NCBI RefSeq assembly: GCF_943192915.1 | Contig: NZ_CALPCD010000005.1 | Location: 1-64,000 of the forward strand | DNA: 64,000 nucleotides | From: Anaerotardibacter muris | Lineage (GTDB): Bacteria; Actinomycetota; Coriobacteriia; Coriobacteriales; Eggerthellaceae | Direction: 5' to 3' | Part shown: positions 42,288 through 50,900 of the stretch, piece by piece | Numbering within the stretch: the first letter of the stretch is position 1 | Layout of the letters: each line of letters begins with the position of its first letter | Notes under the pieces: generated by a model | Seen by the model: only the letters and a program-made list of their open reading frames with translations | Database searches by the model: none | Told to the model about the DNA's origin: nothing | Program-made: the position numbers and the translations under genes

Positions 42288-43643
42288 CTAACGGACGCGA
42301 AGGGGTTTCTTGCCCCAGTAAAGGAAGGCAAAGATACTCCTCTTCCGACCGACCTTTCCCACTTTATCGAGCGTAGCGCGTGCAACATCAGCCGCTGAAC
42401 TGGGCCTGCGCAAGGTCGACCCACCTTCAATCATGGCTTGGAGCATAGCTGGGTCACGCTGGATGTTCTGCAGTTCAGAGAGCAGATTTTCTGCCGTGAT
42501 GACCTGCTTCGCGGCACCTGCGCGCGTGACCGTAGTGGTGTTCGCGCGCTCCTGTCCGAATGACTTACCTACGATGATGATGGGCAACTTCGCGCACAAG
42601 CATTCAGTCACTGCCAAACCGCCTGATTTCGCGATAGCCATATCGCACGCGTTCATCAGCTCGGGCATGTTCTCAACATAATTGAACACGGACACGTTAT
42701 CCAATTCGTGATCAAGGCAGACTTTACGCAGCTCGTCGGCATATTCATCATCACTTCCCGAAAGGAAGGCGAAATGCATGTCTTCGAATTGTGATAGGTC
42801 GCCCATTATCTGGGACAACACTTCTCGGAAGAGCACATAGGGCTGGCGTAAACGTGCGCCTGCGATGACCAGCACTACGGTCTTATCCACGGGCAAGCCA
42901 TAGCGCTTCAGCACTTCATCGCGGTCGTATTCGCGATCGAAGCTTGGTTTCACGGGGATGCCCGTAACAGCGATGTTCTCGGGCTTCACTCTGCGCGGAA
43001 GCAGTTCTTCTTCCATAAGGTCGTCTGCCACGCAGAACAGATCGCTGAACCAATGAGGCCACAAGCCTTCAACGCCATAGTCGGTCGGTACGCATACTAC
43101 GGGAAATTCCTGCTTGGATATCATACGGGCGGCCACCGCCGCATTTGCCGCTACGATATGCGTAGCCACGATAGCGATGGGTTTGCGCTTCTTCACGTAG
43201 CGCGTGAATGGCGAATACATGCAATACGACCACCCACTGCCGCCACCCCAAAGGATACGGCCCGTGAACACGTGGTACCAGGTGATGTCATAGATGTAGC
43301 GCGTAGGGCCCGTGAAGAGCGTCGTGGTCTTTTCGCCATCGAATCTCATGCGGCCGAAGTCGAGGATGTCGAGCAGTTCGATATCGCAGTCTTCAGGAAC
43401 CAGCGGATGCTTGCCGCGCAAGCGCGCAAAGGCTTCTGCGGTGGACGCAGCAGCGCTGCGATGGCCTGAACCGACCGAAGAATAGAGCGCGATGATCAGC
43501 GGTCTTTCAGAATCTTCATTGGCAACCGTACTAACAGGGAACAATTCGGATGCGCCGATCATACCCGTTTCGGGCAGCATCTCTGCCTGAGCATCATCGT
43601 GCCCATTGCGGCCGCGGCCTTCAGCTGGCTGAGGGGTGATCAT
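42288..43643 (-). CDS. MGDG-synthase/UgtP-like glycosyltransferase
   Basis: GT28-type transferase of 451 residues. The N-terminal half has the MGDG synthase motif SSVGSGHRSAAASTAEAF and the later TGIPVKPSFDREYDRDEVLKRYGL, and the C-terminal half has IAKSGGLAVTECLCAKLPIIIVG, the nucleotide-sugar site. Enzymes of this group add sugar from UDP-glucose or UDP-galactose to diacylglycerol, making membrane glycolipids. There is no membrane helix; association with the membrane face would be peripheral. A stretch of 50 variable residues precedes the domain. It is a single gene between the HipA-like and MFS-CBS genes. Confidence 0.85.
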   Translation of the reverse strand: MITPQPAEGRGRNGHDDAQAEMLPETGMIGASELFPVSTVANEDSERPLIIALYSSVGSGHRSAAASTAEAFARLRGKHPLVPEDCDIELLDILDFGRMRFDGEKTTTLFTGPTRYIYDITWYHVFTGRILWGGGSGWSYCMYSPFTRYVKKRKPIAIVATHIVAANAAVAARMISKQEFPVVCVPTDYGVEGLWPHWFSDLFCVADDLMEEELLPRRVKPENIAVTGIPVKPSFDREYDRDEVLKRYGLPVDKTVVLVIAGARLRQPYVLFREVLSQIMGDLSQFEDMHFAFLSGSDDEYADELRKVCLDHELDNVSVFNYVENMPELMNACDMAIAKSGGLAVTECLCAKLPIIIVGKSFGQERANTTTVTRAGAAKQVITAENLLSELQNIQRDPAMLQAMIEGGSTLRRPSSAADVARATLDKVGKVGRKRSIFAFLYWGKKPLRVR

Positions 43644-43730
43644 GGCGCCTCCTTTCTTCGCGCAAGAAGTTCACTTCATCATACTGACCATATCATCATT
43701 CGTGAAGATGTCCTGATAATCTCAATAGTA

Positions 43731-43770
43731 AAAGCAAAGGTGGCCTCTGCTGAGCAGAAAACCACCTTTG
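43731..43770 (-). terminator. Intrinsic terminator after MFS-CBS copy 3
   Basis: Nested stems CAAAGGTGG/CCACCTTTG and TCTGCT/AGCAGA lie 75 bases past the stop codon at 43845, followed by CTTTTA on the minus strand. Confidence 0.75.
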
Positions 43771-43844
43771 TTGTTCGATCGTATCGTGCGCTTTGGACGC
43801 GATTGCGTACTGCCAGGGTGAGGCGCTAGTCCGATCGCGCGCTC

Positions 43845-45791
43845 TTATTCGTGCTGGTTATGGCTCTGGCGCTCGTCGTCCTTTTCAGCCATCGCCTTGA
43901 TGGTGACGATATTGGCCATGGTCGCACGGATCACATCACTGCGCGAAAGCGAACCCACCAGGTTGCCATCCTCTACGACCGGCACCTTCTTGATACGCTT
44001 TTCGGAAAGCAAGCGGCACGCATCTTCCAGCGAAGATGTGCTGGTCACTGCGATGACGCTCTTGGTAGCGATCTTCATCACGTTCATATCGATGAGCGTG
44101 CTGACGCGCTGTGGGAACGTTTGCGGATCGGGCACCTGATAGAGCATGTAGGTGGAGTCGAGGATACCGTCGTCGCGGCCGATGTACTTCATGATGTCAC
44201 CATCAGAGATGAAGCCTACCACCTTCTTGTTGTTGTCGACGATGGACACGCCGCCTGTCTTGTTCTCGACCATGATCTGCGCCACTTCGCGGATGGATGC
44301 AGAGCTGGTAACGAAATAGGGGTCGGTATTCATCGCACGGCTGACCGGGATCTTGTCTGGATCTTCGGCAGGAGTGAACTGCTGCATGCTCTTGGGAGCG
44401 ATATGAGCGTTCGCTGTCTTCTTGTCACGTACGAATGCGATGACCACGATGAACGCGATGGCTGCCAAGACCGCAGTAGCCAAGAAGGCAAGGTGGTCAC
44501 CTTCATAAAGCTGCGTGACAGGATCTGCGCCAGGAGCGATGACCGAACCAAGCGCGGAAATGGACACGATCAGCGCCGTCATGAATGCAGCCGAGACCTG
44601 ATTCAGCGTGTTGGTGACCGCATTCGCATGCTGGATGACGCTATTGTCGAGCGAATTGATGCCCCAGGTGTTCATCGGCGTGGTGAGGAACTGGATGCCG
44701 AAAGCAACCACCGTATAGATCGCACAGATGACCAGCAGGTCCGTATTCATGTCGAACATGAGGAAGCCAAGCGTACCCACGAAGAAGATGGTAACGCCTG
44801 GAACCACGCACTTGCGCACACCCCAACGGTCGAACAGACGACCCGAGAAGTAACCAATGATCGCGCCGATGAGCGCGCCCGGGAGCAAGGTAAGGCCGGT
44901 TTCGAGCGCCGTGAATCCGCGCAGATTCTGTAGATAGAGCGGCAAGATGGTACCAAGTCCGATGAGCACACCGAAGTTGATGATGGCCACGATGATGGCG
45001 ATGCGATAGTTGCGCGTCTTCAGCACCGAAACCTTCAGCAACGGATTCTTCAGCTTGAGCTGACGGCGGACGAAGATAGCGATGACCACCAGACCCACGA
45101 CGATGAAGCCTGCGGTCATGGCAGGGTTGGTGGTAGAAGAGAACGTGGACAGACCATAGAGCAAGCACACCAGACCGATGGTGGAGAGCACCACGGAAAG
45201 CTTGTCGAAGGTGGTGCGTTCGAAATCGCCGTAATTCTCAAGGAACTTCGCTGCCGCAAGGATGAGCAGCACGCCTACGCAGGTGATCACCACGAAGAGC
45301 ATGCGCCAACCAATGCTGTCGACCAGGATGCCCGAGAGGGTGGGACCAACCGCCGGCGCGAAGCCGATGACCAGCGAGACCAAACCCATGGCGGAGCCGC
45401 GCTTCTCACGGGGGAAGATGAGCAGCAATACCGTGAAGATCATAGGCATGAAGATACCAGCAGCGATAGCCTGGCACACGCGGCCAAGCAGCAAGAACGG
45501 GAAGCCCGGCGAAAACGCACAGAGCAGACTGCCTGCCGTGAAGATGATCAGGCCTGTGATGAAGAGCTGGCGCGTGCTGAAGCGACCGATGAGGTAGGCT
45601 GAAAGCGGGATGATGACCGCCTCGACGAGCGAGTAGATGGACATGACCCACTGAACCGTAGGTGCATCGATCTGCAAGTCGCGCATGATCGAAGCAAGCG
45701 CCGGCGAGAGCAGTGTCTGGTTCAGCACTACAACGAACGTGCCGATGAGCAGCACTGCCACGGTTTTCACTTGATTACGTGTAAGACCCAT
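43845..45791 (-). CDS. DHA2-family MFS transporter with C-terminal CBS pair (copy 3)
   Basis: Inner-membrane exporter of 648 residues. The first 470 residues form about 14 helices (TVAVLLIGTFVVVLNQTLLSPALA opens the family). Residues from about 484 hold two CBS motifs (GGVSIVDNNKKVVGFISDGDIM and KKVPVVEDGNLVGSLSRSD), closely related to those of copies 1 and 2. The C-terminal tail is hydrophilic and ends SHNQHE. GGAAAGGACAG precedes the ATG at 45791. A hairpin with a T run at 45831-45854 lies in its leader and could control it. The substrate is unknown. Confidence 0.9.
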   Translation of the reverse strand: MGLTRNQVKTVAVLLIGTFVVVLNQTLLSPALASIMRDLQIDAPTVQWVMSIYSLVEAVIIPLSAYLIGRFSTRQLFITGLIIFTAGSLLCAFSPGFPFLLLGRVCQAIAAGIFMPMIFTVLLLIFPREKRGSAMGLVSLVIGFAPAVGPTLSGILVDSIGWRMLFVVITCVGVLLILAAAKFLENYGDFERTTFDKLSVVLSTIGLVCLLYGLSTFSSTTNPAMTAGFIVVGLVVIAIFVRRQLKLKNPLLKVSVLKTRNYRIAIIVAIINFGVLIGLGTILPLYLQNLRGFTALETGLTLLPGALIGAIIGYFSGRLFDRWGVRKCVVPGVTIFFVGTLGFLMFDMNTDLLVICAIYTVVAFGIQFLTTPMNTWGINSLDNSVIQHANAVTNTLNQVSAAFMTALIVSISALGSVIAPGADPVTQLYEGDHLAFLATAVLAAIAFIVVIAFVRDKKTANAHIAPKSMQQFTPAEDPDKIPVSRAMNTDPYFVTSSASIREVAQIMVENKTGGVSIVDNNKKVVGFISDGDIMKYIGRDDGILDSTYMLYQVPDPQTFPQRVSTLIDMNVMKIATKSVIAVTSTSSLEDACRLLSEKRIKKVPVVEDGNLVGSLSRSDVIRATMANIVTIKAMAEKDDERQSHNQHE

Positions 45792-45830
45792 TCGAACTGT
45801 CCTTTCCAAGACAACAGGGATTTTTCCGCT

Positions 45831-45854
45831 AAAAAAGGACGGTACTCCGTCCTT
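45831..45854 (-). promoter_or_regulatory. Leader hairpin with T run before MFS-CBS copy 3
   Basis: On the minus strand AAGGACGG pairs with CCGTCCTT around AGTA, and TTTT follows, 40-60 bases before the start codon. The right arm could also pair with the ribosome binding region GGAAAGGACAG of the gene. It may be an attenuator, a sequestering structure, or a terminator of upstream transcripts. Confidence 0.5.
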
Positions 45855-45923
45855 CGAACAAGACGCCCAAGGGGCATTTGCGATGTTTCACACTATCTAG
45901 GGTATAGAAACCCTGAACAAAAT

Positions 45924-45953
45924 AGATACGCCGATAGGGTCATCGGCGTATCT
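45924..45953 (-). terminator. Intrinsic terminator after the citrate synthase gene
   Basis: AGATACGCCGAT pairs with ATCGGCGTATCT (12 bp, six-base loop), followed by ATTTTG on the minus strand. It is 160 bases past the citrate synthase stop and before the MFS leader. Confidence 0.8.
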
Positions 45954-46116
45954 TTTCCATATTCGGAAGTCTTGCTTCGGGCATCTGGCGCCTCAAGGAT
46001 ATTCGCAGGCAGAACACCCCTAACCTAGACCCCGAGCCTTGACCGGATACAGCCTTATCAAAGCTTACTTATCCAAGGCCCACGGTGCGCAGACCGAGCG
46101 CTAAGGTGCGGCTGAC

Positions 46117-47460
46117 CTAGCGCTGCTCGATAGGCACGTATTCCTGAGGCTTCACGGCCGTCTTGTACGCCGGGCGAATGATGCGCTTGCCCGAAACGAG
46201 CTCCTCCATGCGATGCGCTGCCCAGCCCGACATACGCGAGCAAGCGAACAGCGGCGTGATGAGATCGGCAGGGATGCCCATCATGGAATAGACGAAGCCT
46301 GAATACATATCAACGTTAGCGCACATGTCCTTATCGGTACCCTTTTCCTGCAGGATGACCTGCGGAGCCAAGCGCTCGATCGACTTCAGCAAGTTCAGCT
46401 CAGCTTCGAATTCGGTACCTTCGGCCAGGCGTGTTGCGAAGTCCTTGCAGATGATGGCGCGCGGATCGGAGAGCGTATAGACCGCATGGCCCATGCCATA
46501 GATCAGACCGGTCTTGTCGTAGGCTTCCTTGTTCACGATCTTGGCAATGTAGGAAGCAACTTCATCTTCGTTCTCCCAGTCCTTCACGTTCTCTTTGATC
46601 TCTTTCTGCATGGCCAAAACCTGATGGTTCGCGCCACCATGCTTCGATCCCTTGAGCGAACCGATAGCGCCTGCGTAAGCAGAATAAGGATCGGTGTCAG
46701 AAGAAGAGAGCACGCGACAGGTGAAGGTAGAGTTGTTGCCGCCGCCGTGCTCAGCGTGAAGGCACATCATGATATCGAGCATGCGCGCCTCTTCGGGCGT
46801 GAATTCGCGGTCGGGGCGCAGCATGGACAAGATGGTCTCCGAAGAGCTCTGACCAGGCACGAAACGATGCATGATCATGGAGTCACCGTTGAAGAATGCT
46901 TGCTTTGCGTAATAAGCGAGCACCATGATGCGCGGCAGGCGCGAAATGAGCGAAATAGCCGTTTGCAGCTCATGTTCGTAAGAGCGGTCTTCGGCGGCTT
47001 CATCGTCTGCGTAGAGCGAAAGCACCGAGCGTGCCAGCACGTTCATCAAGTGAGGACTAGCATGGCGCATGATGCGATCAGCTGTGAAGCCATCGGGCAG
47101 TTCACGCTGTTCATCGATAGCAGCCACAAATTCATCGAGCTGCGCCTGGTTGGGAAGATGGCCGAGCATGAGCAGGTAGGCAACCTCTTCGAAGCCGAAG
47201 CGCTTTTCGGGATTCGGATCGGAGAGCAGATCATAGATGTTGTAACCACGGAACGTGAGCTGACCTTCAACAGGCACCTTATCGCCTTCGTTCATCATGT
47301 AACCATGCACGTTAGAGATGTTCGTGATGCCAGCGATAACGCCCGAACCGTCGTTGTTGCGCAGACCGCGTTTAACGGGATAGATGTCATAGAGGGCGGG
47401 ATCGACCGAATTAACCGCTACAATATCAGTGTGAAGTGTGTTGCTTTTTGCTTCGCTCAT
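46117..47460 (-). CDS. Citrate synthase family protein
   Basis: Cytoplasmic enzyme of 447 residues, type II length, joining acetyl-CoA and oxaloacetate. Catalytic features are visible: HAEHGGGNNSTFTCRVLSSSDTDPYSAYAGAIGSLKGSKHGGANHQV contains the first His pair region, GMGHAVYTLSDPRA the His of the second site, and YSGFVYSMMGIPADLITPLFACSRMSGWAAHRME the late Asp/Arg region. A 2-methylcitrate synthase role cannot be excluded from this alone. No other TCA-cycle gene is in the window, which fits anaerobes with a partial cycle. It is divergent from the DUF5662-like gene. Confidence 0.92.
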   Translation of the reverse strand: MSEAKSNTLHTDIVAVNSVDPALYDIYPVKRGLRNNDGSGVIAGITNISNVHGYMMNEGDKVPVEGQLTFRGYNIYDLLSDPNPEKRFGFEEVAYLLMLGHLPNQAQLDEFVAAIDEQRELPDGFTADRIMRHASPHLMNVLARSVLSLYADDEAAEDRSYEHELQTAISLISRLPRIMVLAYYAKQAFFNGDSMIMHRFVPGQSSSETILSMLRPDREFTPEEARMLDIMMCLHAEHGGGNNSTFTCRVLSSSDTDPYSAYAGAIGSLKGSKHGGANHQVLAMQKEIKENVKDWENEDEVASYIAKIVNKEAYDKTGLIYGMGHAVYTLSDPRAIICKDFATRLAEGTEFEAELNLLKSIERLAPQVILQEKGTDKDMCANVDMYSGFVYSMMGIPADLITPLFACSRMSGWAAHRMEELVSGKRIIRPAYKTAVKPQEYVPIEQR

Positions 47461-47553
47461 GCTGCAGTCCTTTCATCAGTAAAGTTGTATTGTAGCGCGA
47501 ATTGCAGCATACACGTACAGGACTCACCGTCTTATCGGACGACAGGATGACCG

Positions 47554-48246
47554 ATGCCAGAGAAGAGCACGCCGGCTTCTGAGCAGCAGAACAGCCAGCA
47601 CGCTGAACATATTGCCGAGCTGAAGGCTTCGCTTCGAACGCCAGACAAGCGGGCAACAACGCCCGTGCAGTATCTGAAGAATGCCTGGGCTCACTTCGGT
47701 ACGATCTCGCACCATAAAGCGCTGGTGTTCGAACTGTGCGTGCGATGCGGCATTCCCTGGCAGGGGCTCGTGCACGACCTGTCGAAGTATTCGCCCGAGG
47801 AATTCTTAACGGGGGTGCGCTTTTACCAGGGGAATCGTTCGCCGAATACGGCCGAACGTAACGCCAACGGATTTTCGCGCGCGTGGATCCATCATAAGGG
47901 GCGCAACAAGCATCATTACGAATACTGGACCGACATGCGTCCTGGCAAGGGCGGTATGCTCGTGGGAAATCTGATCCCAACGAAGTACATGGTCGAGATG
48001 TTCTGCGACCGTGTGGCTGCATCGAAGGTGTACGCCAAAGACAACTATCGCGATTCGTCGCCACTCGAATATCTGCAGCTGGAATTGACCGCAGGAAATC
48101 TGCCCTTCCATCCAGAATCGGCGGCGTTCCTTTATGTGCTGCTCGAGCATCTAGCCGAACACGGCGAAGACGAGACGCTGCGTTTCATCCGTAAGAACAT
48201 CATCGAGGCGCGCTATGTGTACGCACCAGGCGCGACATTCGACTAA
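47554..48246 (+). CDS. DUF5662-like protein of unknown function
   Basis: Protein of 230 residues with no signal or membrane helix. The core KNAWAHFGTISHHKALVFELCVRCGIPWQGLVHDLSKYSPEEF carries conserved His and Asp residues of the kind that bind metal, followed by NKHHYEYW and LIPTKYMVEMFCDRVAASKVY. I recognise it as a DUF5662-type protein; the family has no known activity, though the HD-like residue pattern suggests a hydrolase. It precedes the NhaC gene by 18 bases on the same strand, so the two may be co-transcribed. Confidence 0.7.
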   Translation: MPEKSTPASEQQNSQHAEHIAELKASLRTPDKRATTPVQYLKNAWAHFGTISHHKALVFELCVRCGIPWQGLVHDLSKYSPEEFLTGVRFYQGNRSPNTAERNANGFSRAWIHHKGRNKHHYEYWTDMRPGKGGMLVGNLIPTKYMVEMFCDRVAASKVYAKDNYRDSSPLEYLQLELTAGNLPFHPESAAFLYVLLEHLAEHGEDETLRFIRKNIIEARYVYAPGATFD

Positions 48247-48264
48247 AGCGTAAGGCTGGTTCAC

Positions 48265-49893
48265 GTGGAAGGTTTCGTTCTGCTCGATACAGGTGCCTGG
48301 TCGCTCGTTCCGCCGCTGTTGGCGCTGGCGCTGGCGCTCATCACCAAGGAAGTATATTCTTCGCTGATCATCGGCGTGGTCTCAGGGCTTCTTATCTATC
48401 AATTCAACCTTACGGGCGTGGGTGTTGAGCAGACCATCGAGGGCTTGAGCTTGCTGCCCAGCATCTTCATCGAACAGATATCTGCGAATGCAGGGCTGAT
48501 CTTGTTCTTGGCGTTATTAGGCGCGCTCACCACGCTCATCACCAAGGCAGGCGGCTCGCTCGCTTATGCCAAGTGGGCCGTGAAGCGCATCAAGAACCCG
48601 CGTGCAGCTTCGATCGCTACCGCAGTGTTAGGCTTGATCATCTTCGTGGACGACTACTTCAATTGCTTGACCGTGGGTACCGTGATGCGTCCTGTTACCG
48701 ACCGCTTCAAGATCTGCCGCGAGAAGCTGGCATGGATCATCGATTCCACTGCAGCGCCGATCTGCATCATCGTACCAGTCTCTTCATGGGCGGTGGCCGT
48801 GGGCGGTTATTTGGGCGAAGACGGTTTCAACACCTTCGTGGCATCGATTCCTTACAACCTGTATGCGCTGCTCACCATCGTGTTCGTTTTCGCCATGTGC
48901 GCATGCGGACGCGATTGGGGTCCCATGAAGCGCGCACAGCAAGCATTCGAGACGCGCTTCTCGCGCCCGCGTAAGGGTATCAAGCATGCGGCGGAAGAAT
49001 CGTTGGCACCTAGCACGCAAGCCGTGCTCGAAGACCTGGAAGAGACCATCGAAGATAGCGCTCGTTTGCAGGAAACCGCAGGTGAGGCAATGGAAACGTA
49101 TGCTCAGCTGGGTATTTCCAAGAACGGCAAGGTCTACGACCTAGTAGGGCCTATCCTGGTCCTGATAGTCTTTTCGGTGCTGGGCATGATGTACGCGGGC
49201 GGTTTCTTCCAAGGTGTGGATTTTGCTACTGCGATGGGTGAAGACCCCATCACGGGCCTATGCATCGGTTCGCTGGTGGCGCTGGTGGTCGCAGCACTGC
49301 TGTATCTGCCACGCAAGCTGCTCGATCTTTCGGGATATATCGCAGGCGCATCGGAGGGCATGCGCTCCATGGTGGAAGCCATCATGATCTTGGTGCTTGC
49401 CTGGTCTCTGGGCGGCTGCTGTCGCTATATGCTCGGCACGGGTACGTTCATCGCGGGCGTGCTGGATGCATCGGGCTTCGCGCTGCAGTTCTTACCAGCG
49501 ATCATCTTCGTGGCTTCAGCGTTCATCGGTTTTTCTATGGGCACTTCGTGGGGCACCATCGCACTGGTCATTCCCATCGTTATTGGCGTGTTCCCTGCAA
49601 GCGACCCGTTCTATCTGCTGACCATCGGAGCCACGCTTGCCGGTGCAGTCTACGGCGACCACATCTCGCCCATTTCGGATACGACCATCTTGTCGTCTGC
49701 GGGTGCCAGCTGTAACCACTTGGCTCACGTGACCACGCAGCTCCCCTACGCCAGCTTTGTAGCGGTCGTTTGCTTCGTGGGTTACTTGGCTGCTGCCGTT
49801 ACGGTATCCCCCTGGCCTTCCTTGGTTGGCGGCATCGTTGCTATCGCCATCCTTATCGCCGTCTTGGTCATCAAGAACCGCCAGTCCGCCTAA
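48265..49893 (+). CDS. NhaC-family Na+/H+ antiporter
   Basis: Polytopic inner-membrane protein of 542 residues with about 11-12 helices. Family features are the FVDDYFNCLTVGTVMRPVTDRFKICREKLAWIIDSTAAPICIIVPVSSW region, GFSMGTSWGTIALVIPI, and the late VYGDHISPISDTTILSSAGASCNHLAHVTTQLPYA, typical of NhaC and related malate/lactate antiporters. A charged loop of about 90 residues (about 215-300) is inserted in the middle. The start is a GTG with no strong site, after the DUF5662-like gene. The ions moved are not certain. Confidence 0.88.
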   Translation: MEGFVLLDTGAWSLVPPLLALALALITKEVYSSLIIGVVSGLLIYQFNLTGVGVEQTIEGLSLLPSIFIEQISANAGLILFLALLGALTTLITKAGGSLAYAKWAVKRIKNPRAASIATAVLGLIIFVDDYFNCLTVGTVMRPVTDRFKICREKLAWIIDSTAAPICIIVPVSSWAVAVGGYLGEDGFNTFVASIPYNLYALLTIVFVFAMCACGRDWGPMKRAQQAFETRFSRPRKGIKHAAEESLAPSTQAVLEDLEETIEDSARLQETAGEAMETYAQLGISKNGKVYDLVGPILVLIVFSVLGMMYAGGFFQGVDFATAMGEDPITGLCIGSLVALVVAALLYLPRKLLDLSGYIAGASEGMRSMVEAIMILVLAWSLGGCCRYMLGTGTFIAGVLDASGFALQFLPAIIFVASAFIGFSMGTSWGTIALVIPIVIGVFPASDPFYLLTIGATLAGAVYGDHISPISDTTILSSAGASCNHLAHVTTQLPYASFVAVVCFVGYLAAAVTVSPWPSLVGGIVAIAILIAVLVIKNRQSA

Positions 49894-49897
49894 CCGG

Positions 49898-49999
49898 AGA
49901 CGGGTTCATTTTTGTCCCGGACAGTTTGGGGACATGTTCAGTACACCGAATGACGAATGTGAACCTGTCTTTTTTTCCGGGCAGAATTGAACCCGCCCC
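49898..49999. repeat. Inverted repeat of the GGTTCATTTTTGTCC family
   Basis: Outer arms ACGGGTTCATTTTTGTCC on the left and a TTGAACCCGCCCC end on the right, with GGGGACATGTTC and GAACCTGTC between. It starts just after the NhaC stop. Sister copies are at 1-42, 20647-20754 and 53077-53155. Confidence 0.75.
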
Positions 50000-50001
50000 A
50001 A

Positions 50002-50031
50002 AAACAAAACAACCTCGACGATGCGAGGTTG
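50002..50031 (-). terminator. Intrinsic terminator after tRNA-Arg
   Basis: On the minus strand CAACCTCG pairs with CGAGGTTG and is followed by TTTTGTTTTTG. It lies 12 bases past the 3' end of the tRNA. Confidence 0.8.
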
Positions 50032-50042
50032 AAGAACGTAAG

Positions 50043-50119
50043 TGGTGCGCCCTGAGGGATTCGAACCCCCGACGTACTGATTCGTAGTCAGTCCCTCTAT
50101 CCAGCTGAGGTAAGGGCGC
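50043..50119 (-). tRNA. tRNA-Arg (anticodon ACG)
   Basis: The minus strand folds as a full cloverleaf: a 7-bp acceptor stem GCGCCCT/AGGGCGC, D-stem CCTC/GAGG, anticodon stem ACTGA/TCAGT with loop CTACGAA (anticodon ACG, reads CGU and, after deamination, CGC and CGA), and T-loop TTCGAAT. The CCA end is encoded (50043-50045). It stands alone between the NhaC gene and an SRAP gene. Confidence 0.95.
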
Positions 50120-50174
50120 ATATGCGCTTTGCAGCATTGGTTATTGTCCCAATAGTGGTTGGACTTGTCAACAA

Positions 50175-50873
50175 TTAAAACAGGCGAGGCTGGTCGACGG
50201 AAGCCTGAGGCTGATAGATCGGTGCGCTTGCAAGTGATATGTCGGTCGTTTTCGGGACCGTACGCCAATCACCCATAAGCCATGCGTGAGCATTGTCGCG
50301 AGAAAGAACGAGCGGCATGCGGTCGTGCACCGGAGCAACGCTCATATTCGGCGATGTTGTCACCACTGAGAAGCGGTCGTTCTTCCAGATCCCCGCCAAC
50401 AACATCAAACCGATATCATCTGTGAAACGATAGACTTGCTTCACGGTACAACCCGACCGAGGGCTGATCGCAGTTTCAGTTCCGTGCGTTTCGTAGAACG
50501 CTCGAACAGGGATGATGCAGCGACGCTCTTCGAGTGAGTCCTTCCAAAGGGGCAGTTCACTGGCGGTTTCAATGCGCGTGTTGAAGATCACTTGCGAACG
50601 GCCCGCGGCTTCAAAGCCCCATTGCTTGCGCGCAGGAATGATGCACGCCTCATCGACGGACGCGGCGGCTATCATCTCTTTGTTCCATTCGAATTCCTCA
50701 ACAGCCATATCTTCCGAAGTACCTGCGATCAACAGCGGAACCATGTCATTAGGAAACGCATCACGTGGACGCGCGGGCCAATCGGGACGCACGTTGAATG
50801 GCGTGTGATATTCGATCGCATGGATGATACCAAGAAGCTCGTCGAACTCGATGACGGTCATGCGTCTGCACAT
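50175..50873 (-). CDS. SRAP/YedK-type abasic-site protein (SOS response-associated)
   Basis: Protein of 232 residues. The start is Met-Cys-Arg, so after Met removal Cys2 is exposed, as needed for the covalent link to abasic DNA. Other family residues are visible in NTRIETASELPLWKDSLEERRCIIPVRAFYETHG and in HDRMPLVLS (the conserved His). Such proteins protect abasic sites in single-stranded DNA. The sequence is about as long as YedK (222). It starts a minus-strand cluster with mazG, the NERD gene, folE and exodeoxyribonuclease genes. Confidence 0.9.
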   Translation of the reverse strand: MCRRMTVIEFDELLGIIHAIEYHTPFNVRPDWPARPRDAFPNDMVPLLIAGTSEDMAVEEFEWNKEMIAAASVDEACIIPARKQWGFEAAGRSQVIFNTRIETASELPLWKDSLEERRCIIPVRAFYETHGTETAISPRSGCTVKQVYRFTDDIGLMLLAGIWKNDRFSVVTTSPNMSVAPVHDRMPLVLSRDNAHAWLMGDWRTVPKTTDISLASAPIYQPQASVDQPRLF

Positions 50874-50900
50874 GGCAGCTTCTCCTTTGCGACCTGCACG

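Larger units (their letters stand above)
45792..46116. other. Spacer between citrate synthase and MFS-CBS copy 3
   Basis: The 325-base gap holds the leader hairpin at 45831-45854, the terminator at 45924-45953, and about 150 bases next to the citrate synthase stop (45960-46116) in which I see nothing. No ORF with a ribosome site stands out. Confidence 0.6.
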
